Below, piece by piece: positions 38,927-47,282 of a DNA stretch of 64,000 bases. The notes under the pieces are model-generated. The model ran no database searches and was not told the DNA's origin. It saw only the letters and a list, made by a program, of their open reading frames with translations. The number at the start of each line of letters is the position of its first letter. Within the stretch, counting starts at the first letter, position 1. Both the position numbers and the translations under genes were made by a program. This stretch comes from Fodinibius sp. Rm-B-1B1-1 (lineage in GTDB: Bacteria; Bacteroidota; Rhodothermia; Balneolales; Balneolaceae): positions 1,116,001-1,180,000 of the forward strand of contig NZ_JBCFYD010000002.1 in NCBI RefSeq assembly GCF_038594945.1. The letters run 5' to 3'.

Positions 38927-40225
38927 ATGGATCGTGAAGCATTTCAAGAACAATTTGGACTTATTGGCGAATCGGCCGCGCTAAAGCAAGTCATTGACAA
39001 AGTTATCCAAGTGGCCGATACTGATATTACCGTCCTTCTTCAAGGTGAAAGTGGAGTTGGTAAGGATGTAACCGCCAAAGCCATCCACGAGATTAGTCAC
39101 CGCAAAGATAACGATATGGTGATTGTCAACTGTGGAGCCATTCCCGAAGGGATTATTGAAAGTGAACTTTTTGGTCACGAAAAAGGTGCTTTTACCGGAG
39201 CACACGAAGCACGTCAAGGGTATTTTGAAAAAGCTGACAACGGTACCATCTTTTTGGATGAGATTGGCGATACTCCCGCAAATGTACAAGTAAAATTATT
39301 GCGTGTCCTTGAAACGGGGGAATATTTCCGTGTAGGCTCCAGTAAAGTTCGAAAAACAGATGTCCGTGTTGTAGCAGCTACCAATAAAGATTTGTGGCAG
39401 TTGGTTCAGGATGAAGAATTCAGAGAAGACTTGTATTACCGGCTGGATACGGTCAAGGTTAAGCTCCCCCCTCTTCGCGAGCGTCCCGATGATATTATCC
39501 CCATATTTCGAAAATTTGTTACTGAATTTTCTGCCAAATACGATTCTGTTTTTAAAGGATTTTCAGATGAAGCCAAAGAGCTTTTAATTTCATATCGTTG
39601 GCCGGGGAACGTCCGTGAACTTCGAAATGTAGCCGAGCAACTGGTTGTACTCGAAAAGTCACAATTCATTGATACTGATACACTTCAGAAATACCTCAAG
39701 GGACGGCAACATACCGGTTCAGCTGATAACTTACCTATTCTTGCGGATAAAGAGTCCAATCAACAATCCAACGGCTCCCTTGGTGGTGAAGACCAACGTC
39801 TTATTTACCGGGCTTTGGTTGAACTGCAAAGTGATATTGGCGACCTGAAAAAAATGTTGGGTACATTTCTCTACTCCACCTTCTCGCAAAAAAATATGAA
39901 AGCATTACCTCAGAACATCCAAGATGAGTTTAGCCAAGGTAATATGTCAGATAGGGACATAAACGTAGGTGATGCCGCAGATGAAGAAATTGGAGGTATC
40001 GATTCTTTTACGGAAGCTGATATTTCTGAAGAAGATGAAACGGAAGAAAATGCATTTTCGAAATTTTTTAGTGAAGAGAATATTCCTTCTATTGAAAAGG
40101 CCGAACAGTTTTTGATCGAACAAGCTCTTAAAAAATATGATGGCAACCGGCGCAAAGCATCCGAAGCCCTGGGCGTAAGTGAACGTACTCTTTACCGTAA
40201 GCTGGACCAATATGATCTACAATAA
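38927..40225 (+). CDS. Sigma-54-dependent transcriptional activator without receiver domain
   Basis: 432 residues. AAA+ domain begins almost at the N-terminus: Walker A GESGVGKD (40-47), sigma-54 contact loop GAFTGA (87-92), Walker B TIFLDEIGD (D111/E112), arginine-rich sensor PPLRERPDDI and VRELRNVAEQ. A roughly 130-residue acidic linker (about 255-390) leads to a Fis-type helix-turn-helix (NRRKASEALGVSERTLYRKL, about 405-425). No receiver, GAF or PAS domain precedes the ATPase, so activity may be set by level, a partner or the linker. Its end overlaps lptE, which may hint at envelope control. Confidence 0.92.
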   Translation: MDREAFQEQFGLIGESAALKQVIDKVIQVADTDITVLLQGESGVGKDVTAKAIHEISHRKDNDMVIVNCGAIPEGIIESELFGHEKGAFTGAHEARQGYFEKADNGTIFLDEIGDTPANVQVKLLRVLETGEYFRVGSSKVRKTDVRVVAATNKDLWQLVQDEEFREDLYYRLDTVKVKLPPLRERPDDIIPIFRKFVTEFSAKYDSVFKGFSDEAKELLISYRWPGNVRELRNVAEQLVVLEKSQFIDTDTLQKYLKGRQHTGSADNLPILADKESNQQSNGSLGGEDQRLIYRALVELQSDIGDLKKMLGTFLYSTFSQKNMKALPQNIQDEFSQGNMSDRDINVGDAADEEIGGIDSFTEADISEEDETEENAFSKFFSEENIPSIEKAEQFLIEQALKKYDGNRRKASEALGVSERTLYRKLDQYDLQ

Positions 40226-40730
40226 TAATTCAGGTGTAGTTGCGATACTCATTATCGCATTTGCGCTAAGTGGTTGTTTTCGCTATAGTTTTACCGGCAC
40301 CTCAATCCCCGATGATGTAAATTCTATTTATATTCCCTTCTTTGCAGATCAATCGTCAGGGGGTGTTGGTAACCTAAGTGATCGTCTAAATGAAGCACTC
40401 ATTAATCGTTTTATCAATCAAACCCGTTTACAGCTTGCCAATTCTCGGGATGTTGCCGATGCAGTTCTGGAAGGATCTATTACCAACTATGCCAACGAAC
40501 CATTTAGTGTAACGGGTGAGGGACAAAGTAGCCTTAATGAAGTTACTATTACCGTTCGGGCTACTTTTCAATACACCGACAACGAACAGGCAGAATGGAG
40601 TAGCACTTTCCGGGGATCAGAAACATACGATACCAATGAAAATCCTATCGAAGGAGAAACCAATGCCGCTGCTGAAGCCCTCAATCAAGTGGCTAATAAT
40701 ATGTTTAACGATGCTGTAAGCGGTTGGTAA
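40212..40730 (+). CDS. lptE: LptE-like LPS-assembly lipoprotein
   Basis: 172 residues from ATG 40212, inside the end of the activator gene (14-bp overlap); a longer start at 40179 would lack a proper signal. Lipobox ALSGC (C22). The body has the LptE pattern: YSFTGTSIPDDVNSIYIPFF, then LSDRLNEALINRFINQTRLQ, and ADAVLEGSITNYANEPFSV. LptE plugs the LptD channel that inserts lipopolysaccharide in the outer membrane. Gene order miaB-activator-lptE supports the call. Confidence 0.85.
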   Translation: MIYNNNSGVVAILIIAFALSGCFRYSFTGTSIPDDVNSIYIPFFADQSSGGVGNLSDRLNEALINRFINQTRLQLANSRDVADAVLEGSITNYANEPFSVTGEGQSSLNEVTITVRATFQYTDNEQAEWSSTFRGSETYDTNENPIEGETNAAAEALNQVANNMFNDAVSGW

Positions 40731-40814
40731 TATCAAATTCCATTTTGATCGTTTTTATAAATCTGTGTATATAATTGAACTCTAAATCGGTTGGGAATCA
40801 GTAAAATTTAGCCA

Positions 40815-41444
40815 ATGCCTCAATTACCGTTCAAAATTCCTAAATCTCTTGCTTCGTATGCCGAACATTTTGATAAAGAACCTATTGAAGCAACAAAACG
40901 CTTAAAAAAACAGCTCAAAAAACGTGGTCCCGATGCGGTGGGACACTTTCTTTTGGCTTGGTTTTATCACCTCGAAGGTATGGACGATCAAGCGGTAGAC
41001 GAAGCTCTCAAGGCACGGATATTTGCTCCCGGCAGTCCTTTCTTTGAAAAGCTGCATTACTATTTGAGTCATCCTAACACTTTAGAAGCATGGACCCCTG
41101 AATCTACATCTGCTTCTACAAAAACCTCTTCTACGATTGATGAACCCGGCCCGGTTCTTAATCTGGACTCCCTCATTGAAAAACTTTCTTCTGTAGAATC
41201 AAAGAGGATTCGTCCGCAAAAAGAAGAAGAGACACAAACTAAATCTAAAAAACAAATGCCAGGTGATAATGTCGATGATATCGTATCAGAAACCCTGGCT
41301 CAAATTCATGAACGGCAAGGAAAATTTAGTGCTGCCATCAATACATATGAGCAGCTAATAAATCTTCATCCTAATAAAAAGGACCACTATAACGAAGAGA
41401 TAGCTCGGTTGAAAGCTTTACGAGAAGAAAACGAAGGAGAGTAA
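40815..41444 (+). CDS. TPR-like helical protein, unknown function
   Basis: 209 residues, no signal peptide or membrane segment. Two helical-repeat parts: about 45-90 (GPDAVGHFLLAWFYHLEGMD) and 155-205 (VSETLAQIHERQGKFSAAIN), the latter a clear tetratricopeptide unit ending LHPNKKDHYNEEIARLKALR. A Ser/Thr/Lys-rich linker joins them. TPRs usually mediate protein contacts; partner unknown. It ends 1 bp before the convergent metallo-hydrolase gene. Confidence 0.7.
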   Translation: MPQLPFKIPKSLASYAEHFDKEPIEATKRLKKQLKKRGPDAVGHFLLAWFYHLEGMDDQAVDEALKARIFAPGSPFFEKLHYYLSHPNTLEAWTPESTSASTKTSSTIDEPGPVLNLDSLIEKLSSVESKRIRPQKEEETQTKSKKQMPGDNVDDIVSETLAQIHERQGKFSAAINTYEQLINLHPNKKDHYNEEIARLKALREENEGE

Positions 41445-41445
41445 C

Positions 41446-42081
41446 CTATGCTTTTACAAAGGGATTGGCCTGCTTTTCGTGCCCAATAGTCGTTTTTGGC
41501 CCGTGTCCGGGATACACCACTGTATCATCCGGAAGGGAATAAAGCTGTTCACGAATTGCTTTTTCCAACACCTTAAAATCTCCTTTGTAAAGATCAGTTC
41601 GTCCAATGCCTTCTCGGAAGAGAGCATCTCCGGCAATAACAATTCCATCCTCTGAACTATACAGGGATACATGATCGGGCGCATGACCCGGCGTGTAGCG
41701 CACATCAAACGAAAAATCACCAATCTGCCATTCTTCTGTAACGGGTAATACTTCCGGCTCAAAATCAAAATCATTGGAAGTTAGGCCGAACATCGCCGCC
41801 TGGGACCCGAAATTATTCCACAAGTACCGATCCCTTTCACTAAGATAGACGGGCACATCAAAATCATCCAGCACACGCTGTAATCCCAATACATGATCGA
41901 CATGGGCATGTGTTAGCAGTACCGCAAGGAGATCAATATCATGCTCCCGAAGCTTCTTTTTTACGTGCTCAAATTCTTGATCTTCTACAAAACCGGGATC
42001 AATTAGCAAGGCCTCCCCTCCTTCGGTCAACAGATAAGTATTTTCAGCAAAAGGTCCAACAGTAAACGAAGATATATTCAT
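41446..42081 (-). CDS. Metallo-beta-lactamase-fold hydrolase (glyoxalase II-like)
   Basis: 211 residues. Zinc ligands visible: H58/H60/D62/H63 in LTHAHVDHVLG, H133 in YTPGHAPDH, D152 in AGDALF and H193 in YPGHGPKTTIGHE. This is the compact hydroxyacylglutathione-hydrolase-like class found widely; the C-terminal glutathione-binding domain is missing, so the true substrate is unclear. Cytosolic. Tightly convergent with the TPR gene. Confidence 0.88.
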   Translation of the reverse strand: MNISSFTVGPFAENTYLLTEGGEALLIDPGFVEDQEFEHVKKKLREHDIDLLAVLLTHAHVDHVLGLQRVLDDFDVPVYLSERDRYLWNNFGSQAAMFGLTSNDFDFEPEVLPVTEEWQIGDFSFDVRYTPGHAPDHVSLYSSEDGIVIAGDALFREGIGRTDLYKGDFKVLEKAIREQLYSLPDDTVVYPGHGPKTTIGHEKQANPFVKA

Positions 42082-42113
42082 AAAAATGGATGGGCTATAT
42101 AGTTTTCACAAAT

Positions 42114-42148
42114 AAAAAAAAGGATGCATCTCTCATCGAAATGCACCC
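42114..42148 (-). terminator. Intrinsic terminator of the bL31 gene
   Basis: Read on the minus strand, GGGTGCAT and ATGCATCC form an 8-bp stem (one G-U) followed by seven T. It sits directly after the bL31 gene and before the metallo-hydrolase gene. Confidence 0.8.
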
Positions 42149-42171
42149 CAAAATTCCAAATCTTCCAGTAC

Positions 42172-42387
42172 TTAGTCTTCTTTTCCGTAACGCTTCTTGA
42201 AACGATCGATACGTCCGGCCTTCTTCTGGAAGTTCATGTTACCGGTGTAAAAGGGATGGTTTTTAGAATCAACCTCGCTTCGATACACACCGTCTTGGGT
42301 ATCCATCGTACTGCGAGTCTTAAATTCTGTACCATCGCTCATCACAACCGTGATTTCGTTGTACTCTGGGTGAATTCCGTCTTTCAT
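42172..42387 (-). CDS. rpmE: Ribosomal protein bL31, cysteine-free form
   Basis: 71 residues. MKDGIHPEYNEITVVMSDGT at the start and HPFYTGN, AGRIDRFKKRYGK at the end are typical of bL31. The four zinc cysteines of the classical form are all missing (no cysteine in the protein), so it is a zinc-independent variant. Ribosomes with such variants do not depend on zinc supply. Whether a zinc form exists elsewhere cannot be seen. Terminator follows at once, so it is probably transcribed alone. Confidence 0.93.
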   Translation of the reverse strand: MKDGIHPEYNEITVVMSDGTEFKTRSTMDTQDGVYRSEVDSKNHPFYTGNMNFQKKAGRIDRFKKRYGKED

Positions 42388-42461
42388 GGGATCAATTAAT
42401 TTCTTTATTGCTTTATTCAGTCGCTAAATATAAGGCCTTATCAACCTACTTGCAATCACAA

Positions 42462-43961
42462 TCACTTATCAAAATCATCGAAATCATCCAGATCGTCAAT
42501 AGATCCGAGCATGCTACCCAGCATATCCGAATAACTTCGGACATTGTCTAAATCCTCTTTACCCACCATCGAATGCTGGTGCAACGCTTCAATCACAAAA
42601 TCCATTAATACAAACTTATTGCTACTCTTATCCAACAGTGAATTGCCATCTACAAGAGAAGCTAAACCTTCTACAGATTTCAATTTTTGCTCATATTCAT
42701 CCTGACTTATGGTATCACCAATCTCCAGTGTATTTCCATCAGCAAACCAATCTAAAACCGGTTGGTACATGTTTTCCTCACTTTTCTTCTGCTCTGCAGG
42801 ATCAGGAAAATACTGGGCAAATGTTTTCTTTATCGCTTTACCAATGATATGCTTGGCTACATTGAGAGCCCCCTCCTGCTCACCTTCATAAACAAGTTCC
42901 AGCTTTCCAGTCAACGCCGGCAAAATATGAAACACATCCGTAATACGAACCGTCGTATTCTCCTCACCATTTGTTAATGCCCTGCGCTCTGCCGCAGAAA
43001 CCAGTTGCTCCATCGCCGTAATCGTCATTCTTGTAGAAACTCCGCTTTTCTGATCGATGTATTCCGATTCACGAGCTACAAACGCCACCTGTTCTAACAA
43101 CTCTTTAATAATAGAAGGAACCGTAACCTCAATGGCACTATCTCTGGAAATCCAGGCCTCTTGATCGGTAATTTTCATTCCCGTGTCTAACTCTTTGGGA
43201 TAATGCGTTAAAATCTGGGAGTCGATTCGATCTTTTAGCGGTGTGATAATACTACCACGGTTGGTATAATCTTCGGGATTGGCAGAAAACACCATCAGTA
43301 CATCCAGCGGGATACGCACATTAAAACCTCGAATCTGGATATCGCGCTCCTGCATAATATTAAGGAGCGCCACCTGTATACGCGGCTGCAGATCAGGAAG
43401 CTCGTTAATAGCAAAAATTCCCCGATTGGTACGGGGGACCAATCCAAAATTGATCACATTTTCATTGGCCAAGGTTAGTTTTTCAGCCGCTGCTTTAATA
43501 GGATCAATATCACCAATAAGATCTGCCACAGCCGTATCCGGGGTAGCCAGTTTTTCGCCATAGCGTTCACTTCGGTGTATCCATTCAATCGGCGTATCAT
43601 CGCCTTTTTCATCCACCAGCTCACGGGCATATTTTGATATTGGATTAAAAGGATCATCGTTGATCTCTGATCCCCGCACAATAGGCATATACTCATCCAA
43701 CAAGACTGTAAGCTGACGTAATATCTTCGTCTTGGCCTGCCCCCTTAGCCCCAGTAAAATAATATCATGCTTGGACAACAGCGCATTTTGCAACTGAGGG
43801 ATTACCGAATTATCATATCCCAAAATATTGGAAAAGATCGGCTCATCGGCTTTTATCTTTTTAATAAGATTTTGACGCACTTCTTCTTTCACCGATTTCG
43901 ATTGCCAATCCGAAGCCCTTAATTCTCCCAGCGTTGTTACCTGTTCTCGCATACAATCCAT
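42462..43961 (-). CDS. AAA+ ATPase of the magnesium chelatase ChlI-like family
   Basis: 499 residues; an internal ATG (MREQVTTLG, fourth codon) is an alternative start. The nucleotide site is unusual: Walker A GLRGQAKT (71-78) has alanine where glycine is usual, and Walker B GIFAINELPD has asparagine (N186) in place of the aspartate before E187. The rest follows the family: RIQVALLNIMQERDIQIRG, VFSANPEDYTNRGSIITPLK (sensor) and a helical lid. I recall these variants as shared by this subgroup, so they need not mean inactivity. Such ATPases usually work with a von Willebrand-A partner; none lies adjacent here. It is not a real chlorophyll enzyme by context. Function unknown. Confidence 0.75.
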   Translation of the reverse strand: MDCMREQVTTLGELRASDWQSKSVKEEVRQNLIKKIKADEPIFSNILGYDNSVIPQLQNALLSKHDIILLGLRGQAKTKILRQLTVLLDEYMPIVRGSEINDDPFNPISKYARELVDEKGDDTPIEWIHRSERYGEKLATPDTAVADLIGDIDPIKAAAEKLTLANENVINFGLVPRTNRGIFAINELPDLQPRIQVALLNIMQERDIQIRGFNVRIPLDVLMVFSANPEDYTNRGSIITPLKDRIDSQILTHYPKELDTGMKITDQEAWISRDSAIEVTVPSIIKELLEQVAFVARESEYIDQKSGVSTRMTITAMEQLVSAAERRALTNGEENTTVRITDVFHILPALTGKLELVYEGEQEGALNVAKHIIGKAIKKTFAQYFPDPAEQKKSEENMYQPVLDWFADGNTLEIGDTISQDEYEQKLKSVEGLASLVDGNSLLDKSSNKFVLMDFVIEALHQHSMVGKEDLDNVRSYSDMLGSMLGSIDDLDDFDDFDK

Positions 43962-44141
43962 TCTTAATTATTTTTGATTCGAGAGATAGTAAACCCGATA
44001 ACACCCAAAATCATTTCATCCCCGCAACAATATCAACCGAAAATTTAATACCTTCAGGCAATATCATTGCTGAAGGTATGAGCAAAATGTAATTTAAAAC
44101 CACTTGAAACTCTCCATAGAAATCCTTAGATATCAGAAGCA

Positions 44142-44157
44142 ATGAAAGCGCTTACAT
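44142..44157. promoter_or_regulatory. Operator half of a mirrored pair, ATGAAAGCGCTTACAT
   Basis: CcpA/MalR-like LacI-family site upstream of the starch susC. It is the exact reverse complement of the site at 44190, with centres 48 bp apart. Similar palindrome TGTAAGGGCTTACA precedes the LacI gene at 62615, so that protein is the likely binder. Confidence 0.78.
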
Positions 44158-44189
44158 AATCTACTGGAATCCTTATTTTTTTGTACGGA

Positions 44190-44205
44190 ATGTAAGCGCT
44201 TTCAT
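44190..44205. promoter_or_regulatory. Operator, second of a mirrored pair, ATGTAAGCGCTTTCAT
   Basis: Exact reverse complement of 44142-44157, 82 bp before the susC start. The 32-bp spacer is AT-rich and may hold the promoter. Apart from the pair, I see nothing else in the 326-bp gap 43962-44287. Confidence 0.78.
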
Positions 44206-44287
44206 AAGTAACATTTTAAATTCGATCAACACACTTAGCTACTGAAAAGTATGTTCAGAATATCCACAATAATCTAAACCAAACTCT

Positions 44288-47257
44288 ATGATACCTATCA
44301 AAAAGCTACTCATTACGTCATGCCTGATCTTGGGTCTTACACTACCCGGATTAGCACAGACTTCCGTTTCGGGAACGGTAATAGATGCCGAAACAGGTGA
44401 AACCCTGCCCGGTGTTAATATTACGGTCAAAGATATGCCCGAACGCGGAACGGCTACTAACATAGACGGTGAATTCACCTTAAATGTACCTTCATTAGAA
44501 GAAACACTGGTCTTTTCTTTTGTCGGTTACGTTACCCAAGAAGTACCTCTTAACGGACAACAAAACATCGAAGTTTCGCTCTCTCCCGATGTACAACAGT
44601 TAGAAGATGTTGTTGTTATTGGTTACGGAACACAGGATGTCGATGATAATACCGGTTCGGTGACAGCCGTCAATGCTAGTGATTTTAACGAAGGAGCTGT
44701 TACGAATGCTGGTGAATTGTTTCAAGGTAAAGCCGCTGGTGTTAACGTCACATCAAATGATGGTGCACCCGGCAGTGGAACAACCATACGAATTCGCGGT
44801 GGGTCTTCCCTGTCAGCAAGCAACGATCCCCTCTTTGTGGTTGACGGGGTGCCTCTTGATGGGGAAAGTGTTTCAGGGATGCGTAATCCACTTAATACTA
44901 TTAATCCCAATGATATCGAATCAATTTCCATTCTGAAAGATGCCTCAGCAACAGCCATTTATGGTTCACGTGCTTCAAATGGTGTGATTCTTATCACTAC
45001 CAAGCGCGGCAGTGCCGAACGAGGATTTGAAGCCAGCTACACCGGCAAACTCTCGTATCAAACCAAAACCAAAGAGGTGGATGTTCTTTCAGCTAATGAA
45101 TTTCGTTCGACCGTTGAAGAAAACCTGAATCCATCTGCTCAACAACTACTCGGGGATGCAAATACAAACTGGCAAAGTCAAATTTATGATGATGCCATAA
45201 GTCAAGAACACAACATCAGTTTCTCGGGTGCAGCAAGTAACGTCCCATATCGCGTTTCTTTAGGGTTCAATGGCAGCAACGGTATCCTCAAAACATCCAG
45301 TATGGATCGTTTTACGGGATCTATCGCAGTGAATCCTTCTTTTCTTGATGATGACTTACAAGTTGATCTTAACTTAAAAGGATCACGTGTTGATAACCGG
45401 TTTGCTGAGCGTGGAGCCATTAATACGGCTATTACGTACGATCCCACAAAACCAGTAAGTGTAGAAAATAACTTTGGCAACTATTACGCCTGGACGGGGC
45501 AAAATGGTAATCCAATTTCGATTGCACCGGCAAATCCAATGGCATTGTTGGAACAAACTAAAGATGAAGCTACGACATATCGTACAATTGGTAGTGCTAA
45601 ATTTGACTATATAATGCCGTTCCAGGAAAATTTAACGGCTACATTAAATCTTGGTTTTGACTACTCTGATGTAGGAGATGGAAGTATCAGGATAACAGAC
45701 CAAGCTGCTTTTGACTATGTTGGAGAAGGCGAACCTAATGGTACACGTCAATCTTACGATCAACGAAAAGAAAATGAACTCCTCGATTTCTACCTGAACT
45801 ATAAAGAAGATTTGGAATCGATAAACAGTAATTTGGATGTAACAGCTGGATATTCCTGGGAACATCATTACGAAGAAAGTTCTAATTATGTTACCAATTT
45901 CAACACCTCCGATACGTTGGTTGTTGATGAGGACACTGACTTTAGAACTGAACATTATATTGTCTCATTCTTTGGACGAATGAACTATACGTTCAATGAT
46001 AAGTACTTATTAACCGCTACCTTGCGTCAAGATGGTACTTCCCGGTTTGCTGAAGATGAGCGCTGGGGACTCTTCCCTTCTGCAGCAGTTGCCTGGAAAA
46101 TACATGAAGAGTCTTTCTTAGATGGGTTTGAAGACCTTAACCAGCTCAAATTACGTTTGGGTTACGGGGTAACAGGTCAGCAGCGTATTGGCCAGGGTGA
46201 TTATCCCTATCTTGCACGATACACAGCCAGTGAATCCACTGCACGATATCTGTTTGGTAACGATTTTGTTACTACCCTGCGTCCCGAAGGTTATAACGCG
46301 AACCTAAAGTGGGAAGAAACGACAACCTATAATGTCGCCTTAGATTACGGGTTCTTTAATGACCGACTGTTTGGTTCTGTTGAAGCGTATCATCGCAGAA
46401 CGGACGATCTGTTGAATGTGATTCCTGTTCCCGCTGGTACAAACTTCACGAACCGAATCCTATCCAATATTGGTACGCTTGAAGTACAAGGGCTCGAGTT
46501 TAATGTAACAGGACGCTTGATATCTACCGAAGATTCGTACTTAGAAGTAGGATTTAACGCTTCTCACAACGTTAACGAAATCACCAAGCTTACCAATGTT
46601 GAGTCTGAAAACTACATTGGCGTAGAAACCGGTGGCATTTCTGGAGGCGTAGGTAACACCATTCAAATTCACAGTGAGGGGCATCCACGAAGTTCATTCT
46701 TTGTGTATGAACAAGTGTACGACGAAAATGGAAACCCCTTAGACGGCGTTTATGTTGACCGTAACGGTGACGGACAGATAACAGCTGATGATAAATACCG
46801 TTATGAAGACCCTGCACCTGATTTTACCTTTGGCTTCTCTTCCAGGTTTGAATACAAAAATTGGGATGCCTCTTTCTCTGCCCGGGCAAATGTTGGAAAC
46901 TATGTATACAATAACGTAGCGTCTAATCACACGGTATACGAGTTTATGTACAACAGTCAGGGCTATTTAAATAATGCAATGACCGACATCAACGATTATG
47001 GATTCAGCAATGCGCAATATATGTCTGATCACTATGTCGAAAACGCTTCATTCCTCCGAATGGATAATATGTCGGTAGGATACAGTTTTAATAATCTGTT
47101 TGACCGGGTTAAATCGCTGCGCGTTTCTGGTACTGTGCAAAATGCTTTTGTAATAACCAATTACAGTGGGCTTGACCCCGAGGTATTTAATGGCATAGAC
47201 AATGAAGTATATCCACGGCCACGTACCTTTATTCTCGGCCTTAGCCTGAACTTTTAA
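44288..47257 (+). CDS. SusC-family TonB-dependent transporter for starch/maltodextrins
   Basis: 989 residues: signal peptide (to about 24, LPGLAQ), carboxypeptidase-regulatory-like domain (SVSGTVIDAETGETLPGVNI), plug with EDVVVIGYGTQ, LFVVDGVPLDGESVSG and SILKDASATAIYGSRASNGV, then beta-barrel ending TFILGLSLNF. Imports maltooligosaccharides with its SusD partner 25 bp downstream. Preceded by two operators. Substrate is inferred from the GH13/GH65 genes. Confidence 0.95.
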   Translation: MIPIKKLLITSCLILGLTLPGLAQTSVSGTVIDAETGETLPGVNITVKDMPERGTATNIDGEFTLNVPSLEETLVFSFVGYVTQEVPLNGQQNIEVSLSPDVQQLEDVVVIGYGTQDVDDNTGSVTAVNASDFNEGAVTNAGELFQGKAAGVNVTSNDGAPGSGTTIRIRGGSSLSASNDPLFVVDGVPLDGESVSGMRNPLNTINPNDIESISILKDASATAIYGSRASNGVILITTKRGSAERGFEASYTGKLSYQTKTKEVDVLSANEFRSTVEENLNPSAQQLLGDANTNWQSQIYDDAISQEHNISFSGAASNVPYRVSLGFNGSNGILKTSSMDRFTGSIAVNPSFLDDDLQVDLNLKGSRVDNRFAERGAINTAITYDPTKPVSVENNFGNYYAWTGQNGNPISIAPANPMALLEQTKDEATTYRTIGSAKFDYIMPFQENLTATLNLGFDYSDVGDGSIRITDQAAFDYVGEGEPNGTRQSYDQRKENELLDFYLNYKEDLESINSNLDVTAGYSWEHHYEESSNYVTNFNTSDTLVVDEDTDFRTEHYIVSFFGRMNYTFNDKYLLTATLRQDGTSRFAEDERWGLFPSAAVAWKIHEESFLDGFEDLNQLKLRLGYGVTGQQRIGQGDYPYLARYTASESTARYLFGNDFVTTLRPEGYNANLKWEETTTYNVALDYGFFNDRLFGSVEAYHRRTDDLLNVIPVPAGTNFTNRILSNIGTLEVQGLEFNVTGRLISTEDSYLEVGFNASHNVNEITKLTNVESENYIGVETGGISGGVGNTIQIHSEGHPRSSFFVYEQVYDENGNPLDGVYVDRNGDGQITADDKYRYEDPAPDFTFGFSSRFEYKNWDASFSARANVGNYVYNNVASNHTVYEFMYNSQGYLNNAMTDINDYGFSNAQYMSDHYVENASFLRMDNMSVGYSFNNLFDRVKSLRVSGTVQNAFVITNYSGLDPEVFNGIDNEVYPRPRTFILGLSLNF

Positions 47258-47282
47258 TTGAAATTTTTTAAAACCGACCATT

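Noticed and set aside
42462-43961. Magnesium chelatase for bacteriochlorophyll synthesis
   Set aside because: Only the ATPase family is shared; no ChlD/ChlH or other pigment gene is present, and the Walker motifs differ.
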